Positions 1 through 8,341 are shown, counted from the first letter of the stretch. The stretch: 64,000 bases of DNA from DASPWW01 sp963756745 (GCA_963756745.1 CAVWOU010000011.1:113320-177319), one strand, 5' to 3'. Notes: a model not told the origin generated them from the letters alone. Program-made: numbers and translations.

Positions 1-1
1 G

Positions 2-325
2 GCGACGGCGTTCGGAATGCCGATCGTCACCAACGACAACCCACCGATGAACGAGCTCGTCGAGGACGGCGTCAACGGGCTGCTCGTCCGCGGGGTCGAG
101 ACGGGAACGGCGAAGTCCGGGATCCCCGCGTTCGAGCCCGACGTGGACGAGCTCGCGGCGGCGATCGTGCGGCTCGCCGACGACGAGCTCCGGGCGGAGC
201 TCTCGCGCGGGGCGCTGCGGATGCGGGAGCGTTGGAGCTGGGATCGGACCCGGCGCGGGTACGCCGAGCTGATCGAGCGCGTTACGACGTCTTCGAGCGC
301 GGGCGCCGCGCAGACTGCTCGCTGA
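2..325 (+). CDS. Glycosyltransferase family 4, C-terminal part (5' truncated)
   Basis: The reading frame is already open at the window edge, so only the last ~107 residues are seen. They match closely the C-terminus of the intact glycosyltransferase at 11406-12506: both carry AFGMP(I/V), TND(N)PPMNE, NGLLVR, AKSGIPA and a D(E/D)LAAAI helix. In GT-B enzymes this is the nucleotide-sugar binding half, where a Glu near PPMNE contacts the donor. It is probably a paralogue that transfers a sugar onto a surface glycan; donor and acceptor are unknown. Its 3' end overlaps the convergent gene at 282-938 by 44 bp. Confidence 0.8.
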   Translation, partial: ATAFGMPIVTNDNPPMNELVEDGVNGLLVRGVETGTAKSGIPAFEPDVDELAAAIVRLADDELRAELSRGALRMRERWSWDRTRRGYAELIERVTTSSSAGAAQTAR

Positions 326-938
326 CCGGGACGAGGTGGCGGAGCGGGCGGTCGAGTCGCCGTCGCACGTCCTCGACCTCGTCGTTCTCACCCTCCCCGG
401 TCACGAAGATCACCTCCTGCGCCGGGTACGCTGCCAGGGTGTCCTCCACCGCCTGAACCGGGTCGGTGTCGCCAACCCGCCCGGTCGCCTCGACGCGTGC
501 GGCCGCGAGCGCGCCCAGCGACACCGCGAGCCGCTCCTGAGCACCGAGCCGCGCCCCGCGCAGGTCCGACATCCAGTGCGATAGCCGCCGGTTCAGCGCC
601 GGGGCCAGCACCAGGACCTCGCTGGCTTCGCCGGAGCGAGCGCGCGCACCCTCATGCGTCGCGGCGGCGATCGCCTCGACGGTTCGCGGATCCTCGACGG
701 GCGACGTCGCGACGATGAGGAGGTGAAATCGCTCATCGGACGTCGGGGCGACCTCGATCGGCTCGTCGTAGCGAGCCCGCGCCGCGAGCACGATGATCGT
801 CGCTGCGACCGCGGCGCCGACCGCGAACCCGGCGCCGGGCCCGCCGAGCAGGACCGCGCCGATGATCGGCACGATCACGGCAACAACGATCAGGGGCAGC
901 GTCCAGGGCGCGAGCTCGACAGGAGTGAGCTTCCTCAT
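282..938 (-). CDS. Membrane-anchored protein with a universal-stress-like cytoplasmic domain
   Basis: 218 residues from ATG at 938. This start is preferred over longer in-frame options because it makes an ATGA overlap with the stop of the upstream methyltransferase. Residues ~14-53 are two hydrophobic segments (LPLIVVAVIVPIIGAVLL, then an Ala/Val/Ile-rich stretch). The remaining ~160 residues alternate predicted strands and helices (HLLIVATSP, EVLVLAPAL, GDTDPVQAVEDTLAAYPAQEVIFVT), resembling a Rossmann/UspA-like fold. No catalytic motif is recognised. It is co-transcribed with, and translationally coupled to, the methyltransferase. Function unknown; the fold assignment is inference. Confidence 0.7.
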   Translation of the reverse strand: MRKLTPVELAPWTLPLIVVAVIVPIIGAVLLGGPGAGFAVGAAVAATIIVLAARARYDEPIEVAPTSDERFHLLIVATSPVEDPRTVEAIAAATHEGARARSGEASEVLVLAPALNRRLSHWMSDLRGARLGAQERLAVSLGALAAARVEATGRVGDTDPVQAVEDTLAAYPAQEVIFVTGEGENDEVEDVRRRLDRPLRHLVPVSEQSARRPRSKTS

Positions 939-1573
939 CCCGGGCTGGCCGAGCCGCTGATCAGCGGCCTGACCCACGGTGTCATGCCCGACTTGGGGAA
1001 TGTGTGCCAGCTCAGGCGCTTCACCTCGAGCCCCGCTTCGGGCAGGGTCTCGTAGGTGGGTCGGTTCGGATGGCACCCGCCCGCGAACCAGCCCCACGGA
1101 CGCTCGACGCGATCCTGCCACCGCGCGAGCCCGGCGCCGTCGGGGCTGCGCACGTGCTCGAGGTAGAGCAGCGCTCCATCCCGGCGCAGCACTCGTCTCA
1201 CCTCCGAGGCCGCCCGCTCGGGATAGCGAACCGTGCAGAACACGAGTGTGGACACGACGGTGTCGAAGCTGCCGTCGTCGAACGGCAGCTGCTCGGCCGG
1301 CGCCTCGACGACCTCGACCGCGTCGGAAGCGGGCGGCGCGTCGGCCACGTGCCGTCGCAACCGCGTCGCCATGAACCGGTCGGGCTCGGTGAGCACGAGC
1401 TCCGTCACCGCTGCGGGGTAATGGTCGAGGTTGTGACCGGTCCCGGCACCGAGCTCCAGTGTCCGGCCGGTTGCGTCCCGCAGCAGCTCGGACCGCATCC
1501 TCCGCAAGCCGCCCTTCTCGGCGGAGGCCAGCATCCGGTCGTAGACCGCCGCGAACACTCGATGGTCAGCCAC
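935..1573 (-). CDS. Class I SAM-dependent methyltransferase (UbiE/PhcB-like)
   Basis: 212 residues from GTG at 1573. SAM-binding motif I is LELGAGTGHNL at ~40-50; the acidic residue after strand 2 is in LTEPD, and motif II is FDDGSFDTVVSTLVFCTV. The C-terminal stretch with WGWFAGGCHPNRPT is typical of small-molecule or lipid methyltransferases of the Methyltransf_11 group. The GTG start is supported by TAGAGT placed 8 nt upstream (leaderless pattern) and because the protein then begins just before the conserved FAAVYDRM. Substrate unknown. Heads a two-gene unit with the membrane protein at 282-938. Confidence 0.8.
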   Translation of the reverse strand: MADHRVFAAVYDRMLASAEKGGLRRMRSELLRDATGRTLELGAGTGHNLDHYPAAVTELVLTEPDRFMATRLRRHVADAPPASDAVEVVEAPAEQLPFDDGSFDTVVSTLVFCTVRYPERAASEVRRVLRRDGALLYLEHVRSPDGAGLARWQDRVERPWGWFAGGCHPNRPTYETLPEAGLEVKRLSWHTFPKSGMTPWVRPLISGSASPG

Positions 1574-1581
1574 GAATCCCG

Positions 1582-1587
1582 ACTCTA
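1582..1587 (-). promoter_or_regulatory. -10 box of a leaderless promoter for the methyltransferase gene
   Basis: TAGAGT on the minus strand, exactly 8 nt before the GTG at 1573. With a normal 6-8 nt discriminator, transcription would begin at or next to the start codon. The same spacing recurs before purC, thiE, lpdA, 33581 and 48804. No clear -35 is seen. Confidence 0.5.
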
Positions 1588-1664
1588 GCGCCGGTCGCAC
1601 TTGCGCGACGGGGCGGAACATGGGAGAAAGAGGACTCAACGATCGAAAGCGGAGAGGAGGACCG

Positions 1665-1946
1665 ATGGCGACGTTCATCATGCTGACCAACCTCACCTCG
1701 GACGGTGTGAAGACCCTCAAAGACAACCCCGGCCGCGTGAAGGAGGTCAACCAGGAGGTCGAGCAGCTCGGGGTCAAGGTTGTCGACCAGTGGGCGACAC
1801 TCGGCCAGTACGACTTCATCAGCGTCGTCGAGGCGCCCGACGAGACGACAATGGCCAAGGTCTCGGTCGAGCTGGGATCGCGCGGCACGACGACGCACGA
1901 GACGCTGACCGCGATCCCCGTCGACGATTTCGTCAGCGCGCTGTAG
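1665..1946 (+). CDS. GYD domain-containing protein
   Basis: 93 residues, a complete small protein matching the GYD family (PF08734): an N-terminal MATFIMLTNLT strand, then a QYDFISVVEAPD strand in place of the namesake GYD. The family has a ferredoxin-like alpha/beta fold and no established activity. A strong Shine-Dalgarno GGAGAGGAGG sits at 1651-1660, 4 nt before the ATG, which fixes the start. It precedes purD by 6 nt and is probably in the same transcript. Confidence 0.85.
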   Translation: MATFIMLTNLTSDGVKTLKDNPGRVKEVNQEVEQLGVKVVDQWATLGQYDFISVVEAPDETTMAKVSVELGSRGTTTHETLTAIPVDDFVSAL

Positions 1947-1952
1947 TCGCAC

Positions 1953-3272
1953 GTGAAGGTCCTCGTTCTCGGAGGAGGTGGTCGCGAGCACGCGATCGTC
2001 CGCTCGCTGGCGCGCTCCCCCCGCGCGCCTGAGCTCGTGTGCAGCCCCGGGAACGCCGGGATCGCGCTGGACGCACGCTGCATCGACCTCGAGGGCTCGG
2101 CCCGGATGCTGGCCATGGGCGCCTCCCTCGGCGAGCCCCGAGATCTCGAGACCCTCGTGTCCCTGGCCTCGGGCGAGGCCATAGACCTCGTGGTGATCGG
2201 CCCGGAGGCGCCGCTCGTCGCGGGCCTCGTGGACGCGCTCGAGGTGGCCGGCATCCCAGCGTTCGGGCCGTCCGCGCCCGCCGCCCGGATCGAGGGCTCG
2301 AAGGTCCACGCCAAGGAGGTGATGGCGGACGCGGAGATCCCGACCGCGTCACACGTCGTGCTGCGCAGCCACGACGAGGCGCTCGAGGCTCTGTCGCGCG
2401 CCGCGTACCCGGTGGTGCTGAAGGCCGATGGGCTCGCGGCGGGCAAGGGGGTGATCATCTGCGCCGACGCGGCCGAGGCGCGCGAGGCGATCGACGCTTA
2501 CTTCGTCGAGCGTCGCTTCGGCGAGACCGTGGTGCTGCTCGAGGAGCACCTCGACGGGGAGGAGCTCTCGTTGCTCGCGCTGTGCGACGGCGAGAACGCC
2601 GTCCCGCTCGCGCCGGCGCAGGACTACAAGCGAATCGGCGACGGCGACACGGGACCCAACACCGGCGGCATGGGGAGCTACTCGCCGGTGCCGGGGTTCG
2701 ATGCTGCCGCCGTGGAGGAGATCGCCGACAGCGTCCACCGCCCGGTTCTCGAGTCGCTGCGACGCCGGGGTACGCCGTTCCGGGGCGTGCTGTACGCGGG
2801 GCTGATGCTCACCGACGGCGGGCCGAAGGTGCTCGAGTTCAACTGCCGGTTCGGCGATCCCGAGACACAGGCGGTCCTCCCGCGCCTGCAGTCCGATCTG
2901 GTCGACCTGTGCCTCGCCTCGCGTGAGCCCGGTGGGCTGGCGGGAGTCGAGGCCGAGTTCTCCGACGAGTGGGCCGTGACGGTAGTGCTCGCGTCGCGCG
3001 GGTACCCCGTGTCGAGCTCGAAGGGCGACGTGATCCACGGGCTCGACGAGGCGCGCGGGCCAGGCGTCGAGGTGTTCCACGCCGGCACGGCCAGGCGCGA
3101 CGGAGAGCTCGTGACCGCGGGCGGGCGGGTCCTCAACGTCACCGGCCTCGGTCCCACGCCCGATGCCGCCCGGGAGCGCGCCTACGATGCGGCTCGCCGG
3201 ATCAGGTTCGACGGCATGCAGATGAGGACCGACATCGCAACCCGCGCGGTCGAGCGAGCGGCGGCCGGCTAG
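1953..3272 (+). CDS. purD: Phosphoribosylamine--glycine ligase (GAR synthetase)
   Basis: 439 residues from GTG. ATP-grasp ligase joining glycine to phosphoribosylamine with ATP, the second step of purine synthesis. Seen: the N-terminal GGGGREHAI loop, the ATP-grasp VVLKADGLAAGKGVI segment, LLEEHLDGEELS, the family block AQDYKRIGDGDTGPNTGGMG and FNCRFGDPETQ near the metal site. Length fits the single-domain bacterial enzyme (~420-430). It follows the GYD gene by 6 nt, and the AGGAGG for purE starts at its stop, so purD-purE-purB form one transcription unit. Confidence 0.97.
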   Translation: MKVLVLGGGGREHAIVRSLARSPRAPELVCSPGNAGIALDARCIDLEGSARMLAMGASLGEPRDLETLVSLASGEAIDLVVIGPEAPLVAGLVDALEVAGIPAFGPSAPAARIEGSKVHAKEVMADAEIPTASHVVLRSHDEALEALSRAAYPVVLKADGLAAGKGVIICADAAEAREAIDAYFVERRFGETVVLLEEHLDGEELSLLALCDGENAVPLAPAQDYKRIGDGDTGPNTGGMGSYSPVPGFDAAAVEEIADSVHRPVLESLRRRGTPFRGVLYAGLMLTDGGPKVLEFNCRFGDPETQAVLPRLQSDLVDLCLASREPGGLAGVEAEFSDEWAVTVVLASRGYPVSSSKGDVIHGLDEARGPGVEVFHAGTARRDGELVTAGGRVLNVTGLGPTPDAARERAYDAARRIRFDGMQMRTDIATRAVERAAAG

Positions 3273-3280
3273 GAGGTCTG

Positions 3281-3769
3281 ATGGGAGTAAGCGAACCCGA
3301 GGAGCGGCCCGAAGTGGCGACCGTCGACCCGATGCCCGAGGTCGAAGAGGCGTTCGAGGAGATCGAGGTCGACGCACCGCTGGTCGGGATCATCATGGGC
3401 TCGAAGAGCGACAAGCCGAAGATGCAGCCCGCCGGCGAGGCGCTGCACGAGGCCGGGATCCCCTACGAGGTGCGCGTGATGAGCGCCCACCGGACGCCCG
3501 ACCAGGTGCGCGACTATTGCGAGAACGCGCGCATGCGGGGTCTCAAGGTGATCATCGCCGGCGCTGGGATGTCGGCGGCCCTGCCCGGCGTCGCCGCCGC
3601 GCACACGGACCTGCCGGTGATCGGGGTCCCGATCTCCGGCCGCAACCTCGGCGGGCTCGACGCGCTCCTGTCCGCCGTGCAGATGCCCCCGGGTGTGCCG
3701 GTCGGCTGCGTGGCGATCGACGGGGCGAAGAACTCAGGCCTGCTGGCGGCCCGCATAATCAACGCGTGA
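3281..3769 (+). CDS. purE: 5-(carboxyamino)imidazole ribonucleotide mutase
   Basis: 162 residues. Moves the carboxylate of N5-CAIR to give CAIR. Diagnostic blocks are IIMGSKSDKPKM, the active-site MSAHRTPD, IAGAGMSAALPGVAA and PVIGVPISGRNLGGLDALLS. A non-conserved acidic N-terminal extension of ~35 residues (EVEEAFEEIEVDA) precedes the core. Class I PurE needs PurK, which is not in the window. The start is set by AGGAGG at 3271-3276. The stop TGA overlaps the purB start (GTGA). Confidence 0.95.
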   Translation: MGVSEPEERPEVATVDPMPEVEEAFEEIEVDAPLVGIIMGSKSDKPKMQPAGEALHEAGIPYEVRVMSAHRTPDQVRDYCENARMRGLKVIIAGAGMSAALPGVAAAHTDLPVIGVPISGRNLGGLDALLSAVQMPPGVPVGCVAIDGAKNSGLLAARIINA

Positions 3770-5049
3770 TACCGCGCTACACCAGGGACGAGATGGGGTC
3801 CGTGTGGACCCCGCGACGGCGCATGGAGGCGTGGCTGGCCGTCGAGCTCGCGGCGACCGAAGCGTGGGCAGCCGAAGGCGTGGTGCCTCCGGAGGCCGCG
3901 GAAGCGTGCCGCGAACGAGCGTCGTTCGAAGTCGAGGCAGTCGAGGAGCGCGAGCGCACGACCGGGCACGATGTGGCCGCGTTCGTCGATGTCGTCGCGG
4001 CGTCTGTCGGCGAGGAGGGCCGCTGGATCCACTACGGGCTCACTTCGTCCGACGTCCTCGACACCGGTCTCGCGGTCCAGCTCACCGAGGCCGGCGAGAT
4101 CATCACCACGGGCGCGAGGGAGTATCGCGACGCGCTGATCAAGCGCGCGATCGAGCACCGCGACACGCTGACGGCCGGACGCACCCACGGCGTCCATGCC
4201 GAGCCCACCACCTTCGGGTTGCGGCTCGCGAGCTTCGCCTTCGAGGCCGACCGCAACCTCGATCGGTTGCGGCGCGACTTCGAGGGCGCGGCGGTGGGCA
4301 AGCTCTCGGGCGCGGTCGGAACTTATGCGTCGGTCCCGCCTGCCGTGGAGGAACGGGTGATGGGCGCGCTGGGGCTCCGCGCCGAGCCGATCTCGACGCA
4401 GGTCGTGCCGCGCGACCGCCACGCCGCCCTCCTCCAGGGCGTCGCGCTCGCCGGAGCGGGCCTGGAGCGGTTCGCGACCGAGATCCGCAACCTACAGCGC
4501 ACCGAGGTGCGCGAGGTCGAGGAGCCGTTCACCGAGGGCCAGAAGGGTTCCTCGGCTATGCCCCACAAGCGCAACCCGATCCTCTCGGAGCGGATCTGCG
4601 GCCTCGCCCGGGTGCTGCGCGGGTACGCGCAGGCGGCGGTCGAGAACGTCGCGCTGTGGCACGAGCGCGACATCTCGCACTCGGGCGCGGAGCGCGTGAT
4701 CCTTCCCGACGCCACGATCCTGCTCGACTACATGCAGCACCTCGCGATCCGCGTCGTCGAGGGGATGACGATCGACGCCGAGCGGATGCGCGAGAACCTC
4801 GATCTCACCCACGGCGCGCTGCACAGCCAGCGCGCGCTGACCGCGCTGGTCGAGGCGGGCATGTCGCGCGACGAGGCCTACCGCCTGGTCCAGGAGTCCG
4901 CCCAGCAGGCGTGGGACGAGGGGACCGATTTCGGCGAGCTGATCGCCGAGGCGGCGCCGGACCTCGACGTCGACGCGGTGCTCGACCACGACGCGTACCT
5001 CCGCCATCTGCCTGAGGTGTTCGAGCGGCTAAAAGATCTCAGGCGCTAG
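3766..5049 (+). CDS. purB: Adenylosuccinate lyase
   Basis: 427 residues from GTG at 3766, four bases overlapping the purE stop. Fumarase/aspartase-superfamily lyase acting twice in purine synthesis (SAICAR to AICAR, adenylosuccinate to AMP). The N-terminal MIPRYTRDEM(G)SVWT matches the common IxRYxxxEMxxIW opening. Also seen are the TSSDVLDT block, the catalytic-His region GRTHGVHAEPTTFG and the family signature GSSAMPHKRNP at about residues 261-271 with the catalytic Ser loop. Last gene of the purD-E-B unit; the convergent P450 gene ends 12 nt beyond. Confidence 0.96.
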   Translation: MIPRYTRDEMGSVWTPRRRMEAWLAVELAATEAWAAEGVVPPEAAEACRERASFEVEAVEERERTTGHDVAAFVDVVAASVGEEGRWIHYGLTSSDVLDTGLAVQLTEAGEIITTGAREYRDALIKRAIEHRDTLTAGRTHGVHAEPTTFGLRLASFAFEADRNLDRLRRDFEGAAVGKLSGAVGTYASVPPAVEERVMGALGLRAEPISTQVVPRDRHAALLQGVALAGAGLERFATEIRNLQRTEVREVEEPFTEGQKGSSAMPHKRNPILSERICGLARVLRGYAQAAVENVALWHERDISHSGAERVILPDATILLDYMQHLAIRVVEGMTIDAERMRENLDLTHGALHSQRALTALVEAGMSRDEAYRLVQESAQQAWDEGTDFGELIAEAAPDLDVDAVLDHDAYLRHLPEVFERLKDLRR

Positions 5050-5061
5050 CTGGGCGCGCAG

Positions 5062-6411
5062 TCAAACAGCGGCGCGCTCGCCCTCGCGGGCGGGAGCGTC
5101 TCGTCCTCTGGAGCGCCGCTCCTCGAGGATCGCCGGGGTGCCGTTGCGCGGCGACAGCGTGACGTTTCGGTGCCCGTACGGCTCCGGTCGGTCGGTGGCG
5201 GGGCGAAGCTCGGCCCGGCGCAGAATCGTCCGCATCACGACCTTCATCTCGAAGCTGGCGAACGCCGCGCCGAGGCACCGCCGGGTCCCGCCGCCGAACG
5301 GGATCCAGCTGAACGTGTCGGGCGCTCCGTCAAGGAAGCGCCCGGGTCGGAACGCGTACGGCTCGGGGTAGAGGTCGGCGCGCGTATGGACGAGGTAGAT
5401 CGAGGGCATGATGGCGGTGCCGGCAGGAAGGTCGAAGCCGCCCAGAGTGGCGGGAGAGGTGAGCAGCCGTCCGACGCTTGGGACCACCGGGCGCATGCGC
5501 AGCGTCTCGGTGACGACCGCATCGAGATAGCCGTCGCGGCCGTCGGCGAGCTCGGCGCGGAGGCGCTCCATCGCGTCCGGGTTTCGGAACAGGAGGTCGA
5601 ACGCCCACGCGAGCGCGGTCGCGGTCGTCTCGTGGCCCGCGAACAGCAGCGTCACGAGCTGATCGCGAACCTCCGCGTCGCTCATCGGCTCGCCGTCCTC
5701 GAACCGGGCGGCGACGAGCAGGGACAGGATGTCGTCGCGCTCATCGAGGTCGGTGGTGGCTCGGCGCTCCGCGATCTGCTCGTGCAGGACCGCGTCGGTC
5801 TCGTCGAGGACCGCCTGGAGGCGGCCGTACGGACCGAGGCGACCGAGGCGCCGCGCCGCGAGCCCGATCACCTGGGCGCGCGGTGAGCTGACCACGTCGA
5901 GGACTTTGACCAGCAACGCACCCAGACGTTCCCGCCTGGCCGGATCGTCGATCCCGAACACCGCGCGCAGGATCACCTCGAGCGTGATCGCCTGCATTCG
6001 GGGGTGGAGCGGAAAGCGCTCCCGGAGCGGCCATGAGTCGAGCTCGCGGTCGGCGATCTCGGCCATCACGGCCTCGTAGGCGCGCATCCGCTCGCCGTGG
6101 AAGGGCGGGAGCATGAGCCTGCGGCTGCGCAGGTGCTCGTCACCCTCGAGCAGAAGCAGCGAGCGGCGACCGAGCACGGGCTCGAGCAGGACCGTGCGGC
6201 CCTCGGGCAGGCGGTTGTCGCGGTCGGCGGCGAAAAGCCGCTTGATCGAGCCGGGGTCGGAGACGAAGACGAGCGCGCCGACACGCGACATCCGCAGCGT
6301 GAACGTCTCGCCGAAGCGCTCCCGGCTGTTCTCCATCACGTCCACCGGGGAGCGCATCCATCGCATCGCCTGCACGAACGCGGGGGAGCGGGGGCCCGGA
6401 GGAAGCGCCAT
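5062..6411 (-). CDS. Cytochrome P450
   Basis: 449 residues, a soluble bacterial P450 that inserts oxygen using external redox partners. Seen in order: proline-rich LPPGPRSP N-terminus, I-helix FAGHETTATALAWAFDLL near residue 258, ExxR of the K-helix (TETLRMRPVVPS) near 300, and the heme loop FGGGTRRCLGAAFA near 373, whose Cys ligates heme iron. The sequence looks like the CYP110/CYP4-like PPGP type rather than a biosynthetic-cluster P450; substrate unknown. TAGATT lies 6 nt before the ATG, so it probably has its own leaderless promoter besides read-through from csoR. No ferredoxin gene is adjacent. Confidence 0.93.
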   Translation of the reverse strand: MALPPGPRSPAFVQAMRWMRSPVDVMENSRERFGETFTLRMSRVGALVFVSDPGSIKRLFAADRDNRLPEGRTVLLEPVLGRRSLLLLEGDEHLRSRRLMLPPFHGERMRAYEAVMAEIADRELDSWPLRERFPLHPRMQAITLEVILRAVFGIDDPARRERLGALLVKVLDVVSSPRAQVIGLAARRLGRLGPYGRLQAVLDETDAVLHEQIAERRATTDLDERDDILSLLVAARFEDGEPMSDAEVRDQLVTLLFAGHETTATALAWAFDLLFRNPDAMERLRAELADGRDGYLDAVVTETLRMRPVVPSVGRLLTSPATLGGFDLPAGTAIMPSIYLVHTRADLYPEPYAFRPGRFLDGAPDTFSWIPFGGGTRRCLGAAFASFEMKVVMRTILRRAELRPATDRPEPYGHRNVTLSPRNGTPAILEERRSRGRDAPAREGERAAV

Positions 6412-6417
6412 GCCCGG

Positions 6418-6423
6418 AATCTA
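6418..6423 (-). promoter_or_regulatory. -10 box of the P450 gene
   Basis: TAGATT on the minus strand, 6 nt before the P450 ATG (6411). Matches the TAnnnT pattern seen before several other genes here and suggests a leaderless transcript. No convincing -35. Confidence 0.4.
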
Positions 6424-6446
6424 CCCCGGTCGGCGGGCCGCCAGCG

Positions 6447-6761
6447 TCATCGCGTGCGGGCGAAACGCTCCACCGCGGCGAGCAGCTCGTCGATCTTCTC
6501 GTCGCCCTCGGAGCCGCCGTGCACCAGCGCGTCGCGGACGCAGTGGGAGGTGTGGTCCTCGAGCAGCTTCAGCGACACGCCGTCGAGCGCCTTGGTGATC
6601 GCCGCGATCTGGGTGATGACGTCGATGCAGTAGGCCTCGGACTCGACCATCCCCCGCACACCCCGCACCTGGCCCTCGATCCGCGACAGGCGCCGCCCGA
6701 GGGCCTGTTTGTCCTCGACGTATCCGGGTTCGACGCGTTGCCCTTCGCGGTTTTCGTCCAT
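6447..6761 (-). CDS. csoR: CsoR-family copper-sensing transcriptional repressor
   Basis: 104 residues. All-alpha DUF156 repressor that releases DNA on binding Cu(I). Core: LGRRLSRIEGQVRGVRGMVE, then EAYCIDVITQI and LLEDHTSHCV. Ligands are Cys45, His70 and Cys74, with the same 25- and 4-residue spacing as Cys36/His61/Cys65 of the Mycobacterium tuberculosis protein, which favours copper over formaldehyde, nickel or persulfide sensing. ATG at 6761 is preferred over an upstream in-frame start because the latter would lie inside the operator. A -10 TATACT is 7 nt upstream and overlaps the operator at 6772-6788, pointing to autoregulation. No copper pump is in the window. Confidence 0.92.
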   Translation of the reverse strand: MDENREGQRVEPGYVEDKQALGRRLSRIEGQVRGVRGMVESEAYCIDVITQIAAITKALDGVSLKLLEDHTSHCVRDALVHGGSEGDEKIDELLAAVERFARTR

Positions 6762-6768
6762 GTGCGTG

Positions 6769-6788
6769 AGTATACGGGAGGGGGGTAT
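6769..6788 (-). promoter_or_regulatory. csoR promoter -10 overlapped by a CsoR-type operator
   Basis: The minus strand carries ATACCCCCCTCCCGTAT (6788-6772): ATAC/GTAT ends around a C/G tract, the usual architecture of CsoR/RcnR-family operators. The -10 TATACT (6774-6769) shares bases with it and lies 7 nt before the csoR ATG. Bound repressor would therefore block RNA polymerase at its own gene. The site lies in the 43-bp gap between the MBL-like gene and csoR. Confidence 0.7.
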
Positions 6789-6804
6789 TAACAACGCGCG
6801 CCGT

Positions 6805-7428
6805 CTAGAACGACGCGGTGCGCGGTGAGGCCGCGAACTCGCTCAGCGCTCGCTTGGCTCCCGCCGCGAGCGGCTCGCCGTGGGCGAATGCGAGGCCGTC
6901 GAACTCGAGCTGTAGCAGCCGTCGCACGGACTCGACGATCCCGCGCTTCGTTTGTTCGGGATCGTCCATCAGGAAGTCGGGCACGAACGCGAGCTCTCCC
7001 TTCCACCGGATCACGCCGTCGGCGAAGGCGAGCATCCCCGGTCCCGAGTCGATGTGCAGCGCCGCGTCGTCGGGACAGATCGATCCGACCTCGTGCGCCG
7101 TGATCCCGGGGGCGACATCCGCCCCGTACGCGTAGCCCTCGACCCGCGGCCCGCCCTCGAACTCATGCAGGCCGGACTTCGGGCACAGCACGGGGCAGTC
7201 GAACTCCTCGGCGAGGCGATCGCTCTGCCGGTAGTGATGGCGGTTCGTGAGCACGACGCGTTCGGGCCGCCGGCGCCGGCGAAGCGCGTCGATCACGTCC
7301 TCCGGGGCCATCGGGTCGAGGACCGTCGCGGCGTCCTCGACGTAATACGAGTGCACGATGAAGCGGATCTTCGGGTGCGGCGCCTTCCAGTGCAGGACGC
7401 CGGGCAAGATCTCCGCAATCTCCGTCAA
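6805..7428 (-). CDS. Metallo-beta-lactamase-fold-like protein with degenerate metal motif
   Basis: 207 residues, from TTG at 7428. The order of elements recalls the MBL fold: GVLHWKAPHP, then VHSYYVEDAATVLDPM, VVLTNRHHYRQSDRLAEEF, EVGSICPDDAALHIDSG, ADGVIRWKGEL and FAHGEPL at the C-terminus. The canonical HxHxDH is replaced by NRHHYRQS, with two adjacent His and no Asp-His pair, so metal binding may be altered or lost. Lies 43 nt upstream of csoR on the same strand; TAGGCT on the minus strand (7446-7441) is 12 nt before the start. Divergent from purC. Function unknown; the fold call is inference. Confidence 0.65.
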   Translation of the reverse strand: MTEIAEILPGVLHWKAPHPKIRFIVHSYYVEDAATVLDPMAPEDVIDALRRRRRPERVVLTNRHHYRQSDRLAEEFDCPVLCPKSGLHEFEGGPRVEGYAYGADVAPGITAHEVGSICPDDAALHIDSGPGMLAFADGVIRWKGELAFVPDFLMDDPEQTKRGIVESVRRLLQLEFDGLAFAHGEPLAAGAKRALSEFAASPRTASF

Positions 7429-7469
7429 GATCGAGGATGGAGCCTATCCGGACTCGCTTCGTCCGTTGT

Positions 7470-7475
7470 TAGGCT
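7470..7475 (+). promoter_or_regulatory. -10 box of a leaderless purC promoter
   Basis: TAGGCT, 8 nt before the purC ATG at 7484, with no Shine-Dalgarno in the gap. A second TAGGCT faces the other way at 7446-7441 for the divergent MBL-like gene. Confidence 0.5.
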
Positions 7476-7483
7476 CGGTTTCG

Positions 7484-8341
7484 ATGACGTCAGCGCTCGC
7501 CGAGCTGAAGCTCCACGCCACCGGCAAGGTCCGCGAGATGTACGAGCTCGACGGCGACCTGCTCATGGTCGCTTCGGATCGCATCTCTGCGTACGACGTG
7601 GTGATGCCGACTCCGATCCCCGACAAGGGCAGGGTGCTGACGCAGATGTCGGTGTTCTGGTTCGAGACAACCCGGGACATCGTCCCCAACCACTTCGTGT
7701 CCGAGGACGTGCCCCCCGACGTGGCCGGTCGTGCGATCCGCGTGCGGCGACTGAACATGTATCCCGTCGAGTGCGTGGTGCGCGGCTACCTCTCCGGGTC
7801 GGGGTGGCGCGAGTACCGCGAGTCGGGATCGGTGTGCGGAATCGAGCTTCCGAGCGGCCTGCGCGAGTCCGAGCGGCTGCCCGAGCCGATCTTCACCCCG
7901 GCGACCAAGGCTGCCGTGGGGGACCACGACGAGAACGTCAGCTTCGAGCGAGCATCCGAGATCGTCGGCTCGCGACCGTTGATGGAGGAGCTGCGACGGA
8001 TCTCGATCGAGCTCTACAGCCGAGCCGCCGACCACGCGGCCGAGCGCGGGATCATCGTCGCCGACACGAAGTTCGAGCTTGGTTCCTCGCCCGGGTGCGA
8101 GGTGGTGCTGGGGGACGAGGTCCTGACCCCGGATTCGTCGCGGTTCTGGCCTGCCGACGAGTACGAGCCGGGGCGCCCGCAGCGCTCGTTCGACAAGCAG
8201 TACGTCCGCGATTGGCTCGACGAAGCCGGATGGGACCACACGCCGCCGGCGCCCCAGCTGCCCGACGAGGTGGTCGCGAACACGCGCGCGAAGTACATCG
8301 AGGCGTACGAGCGGATCACCGGTCGCAGCATCGACGGCTGA
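7484..8341 (+). CDS. purC: SAICAR synthetase
   Basis: 285 residues. Ligates aspartate to CAIR with ATP. Seen: ATGKVREMYELD near the N-terminus, VASDRISAYDVVM, IPDKGRVLTQMS, VECVVRGYLSGSGWREY and the IVADTKFELG motif. Length (285) is that of the longer actinobacterial form. ATG at 7484 leaves the protein starting just before the conserved LKLHATGKVR. First gene of a purC-purS-purQ run; purS follows after 21 nt. Confidence 0.96.
   Translation: MTSALAELKLHATGKVREMYELDGDLLMVASDRISAYDVVMPTPIPDKGRVLTQMSVFWFETTRDIVPNHFVSEDVPPDVAGRAIRVRRLNMYPVECVVRGYLSGSGWREYRESGSVCGIELPSGLRESERLPEPIFTPATKAAVGDHDENVSFERASEIVGSRPLMEELRRISIELYSRAADHAAERGIIVADTKFELGSSPGCEVVLGDEVLTPDSSRFWPADEYEPGRPQRSFDKQYVRDWLDEAGWDHTPPAPQLPDEVVANTRAKYIEAYERITGRSIDG

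Noticed and set aside
1004..1588. Long open frames opposite the methyltransferase and in many other places
   Set aside because: In ~70 percent GC DNA antisense frames stay open by chance; these have Arg/Ala/Pro-rich translations, no family motifs, and lie opposite clearly conserved genes.
6805..7428. Active metallo-beta-lactamase hydrolase
   Set aside because: The HxHxDH metal motif is not intact (NRHHYRQS), so only a fold-level call is made.
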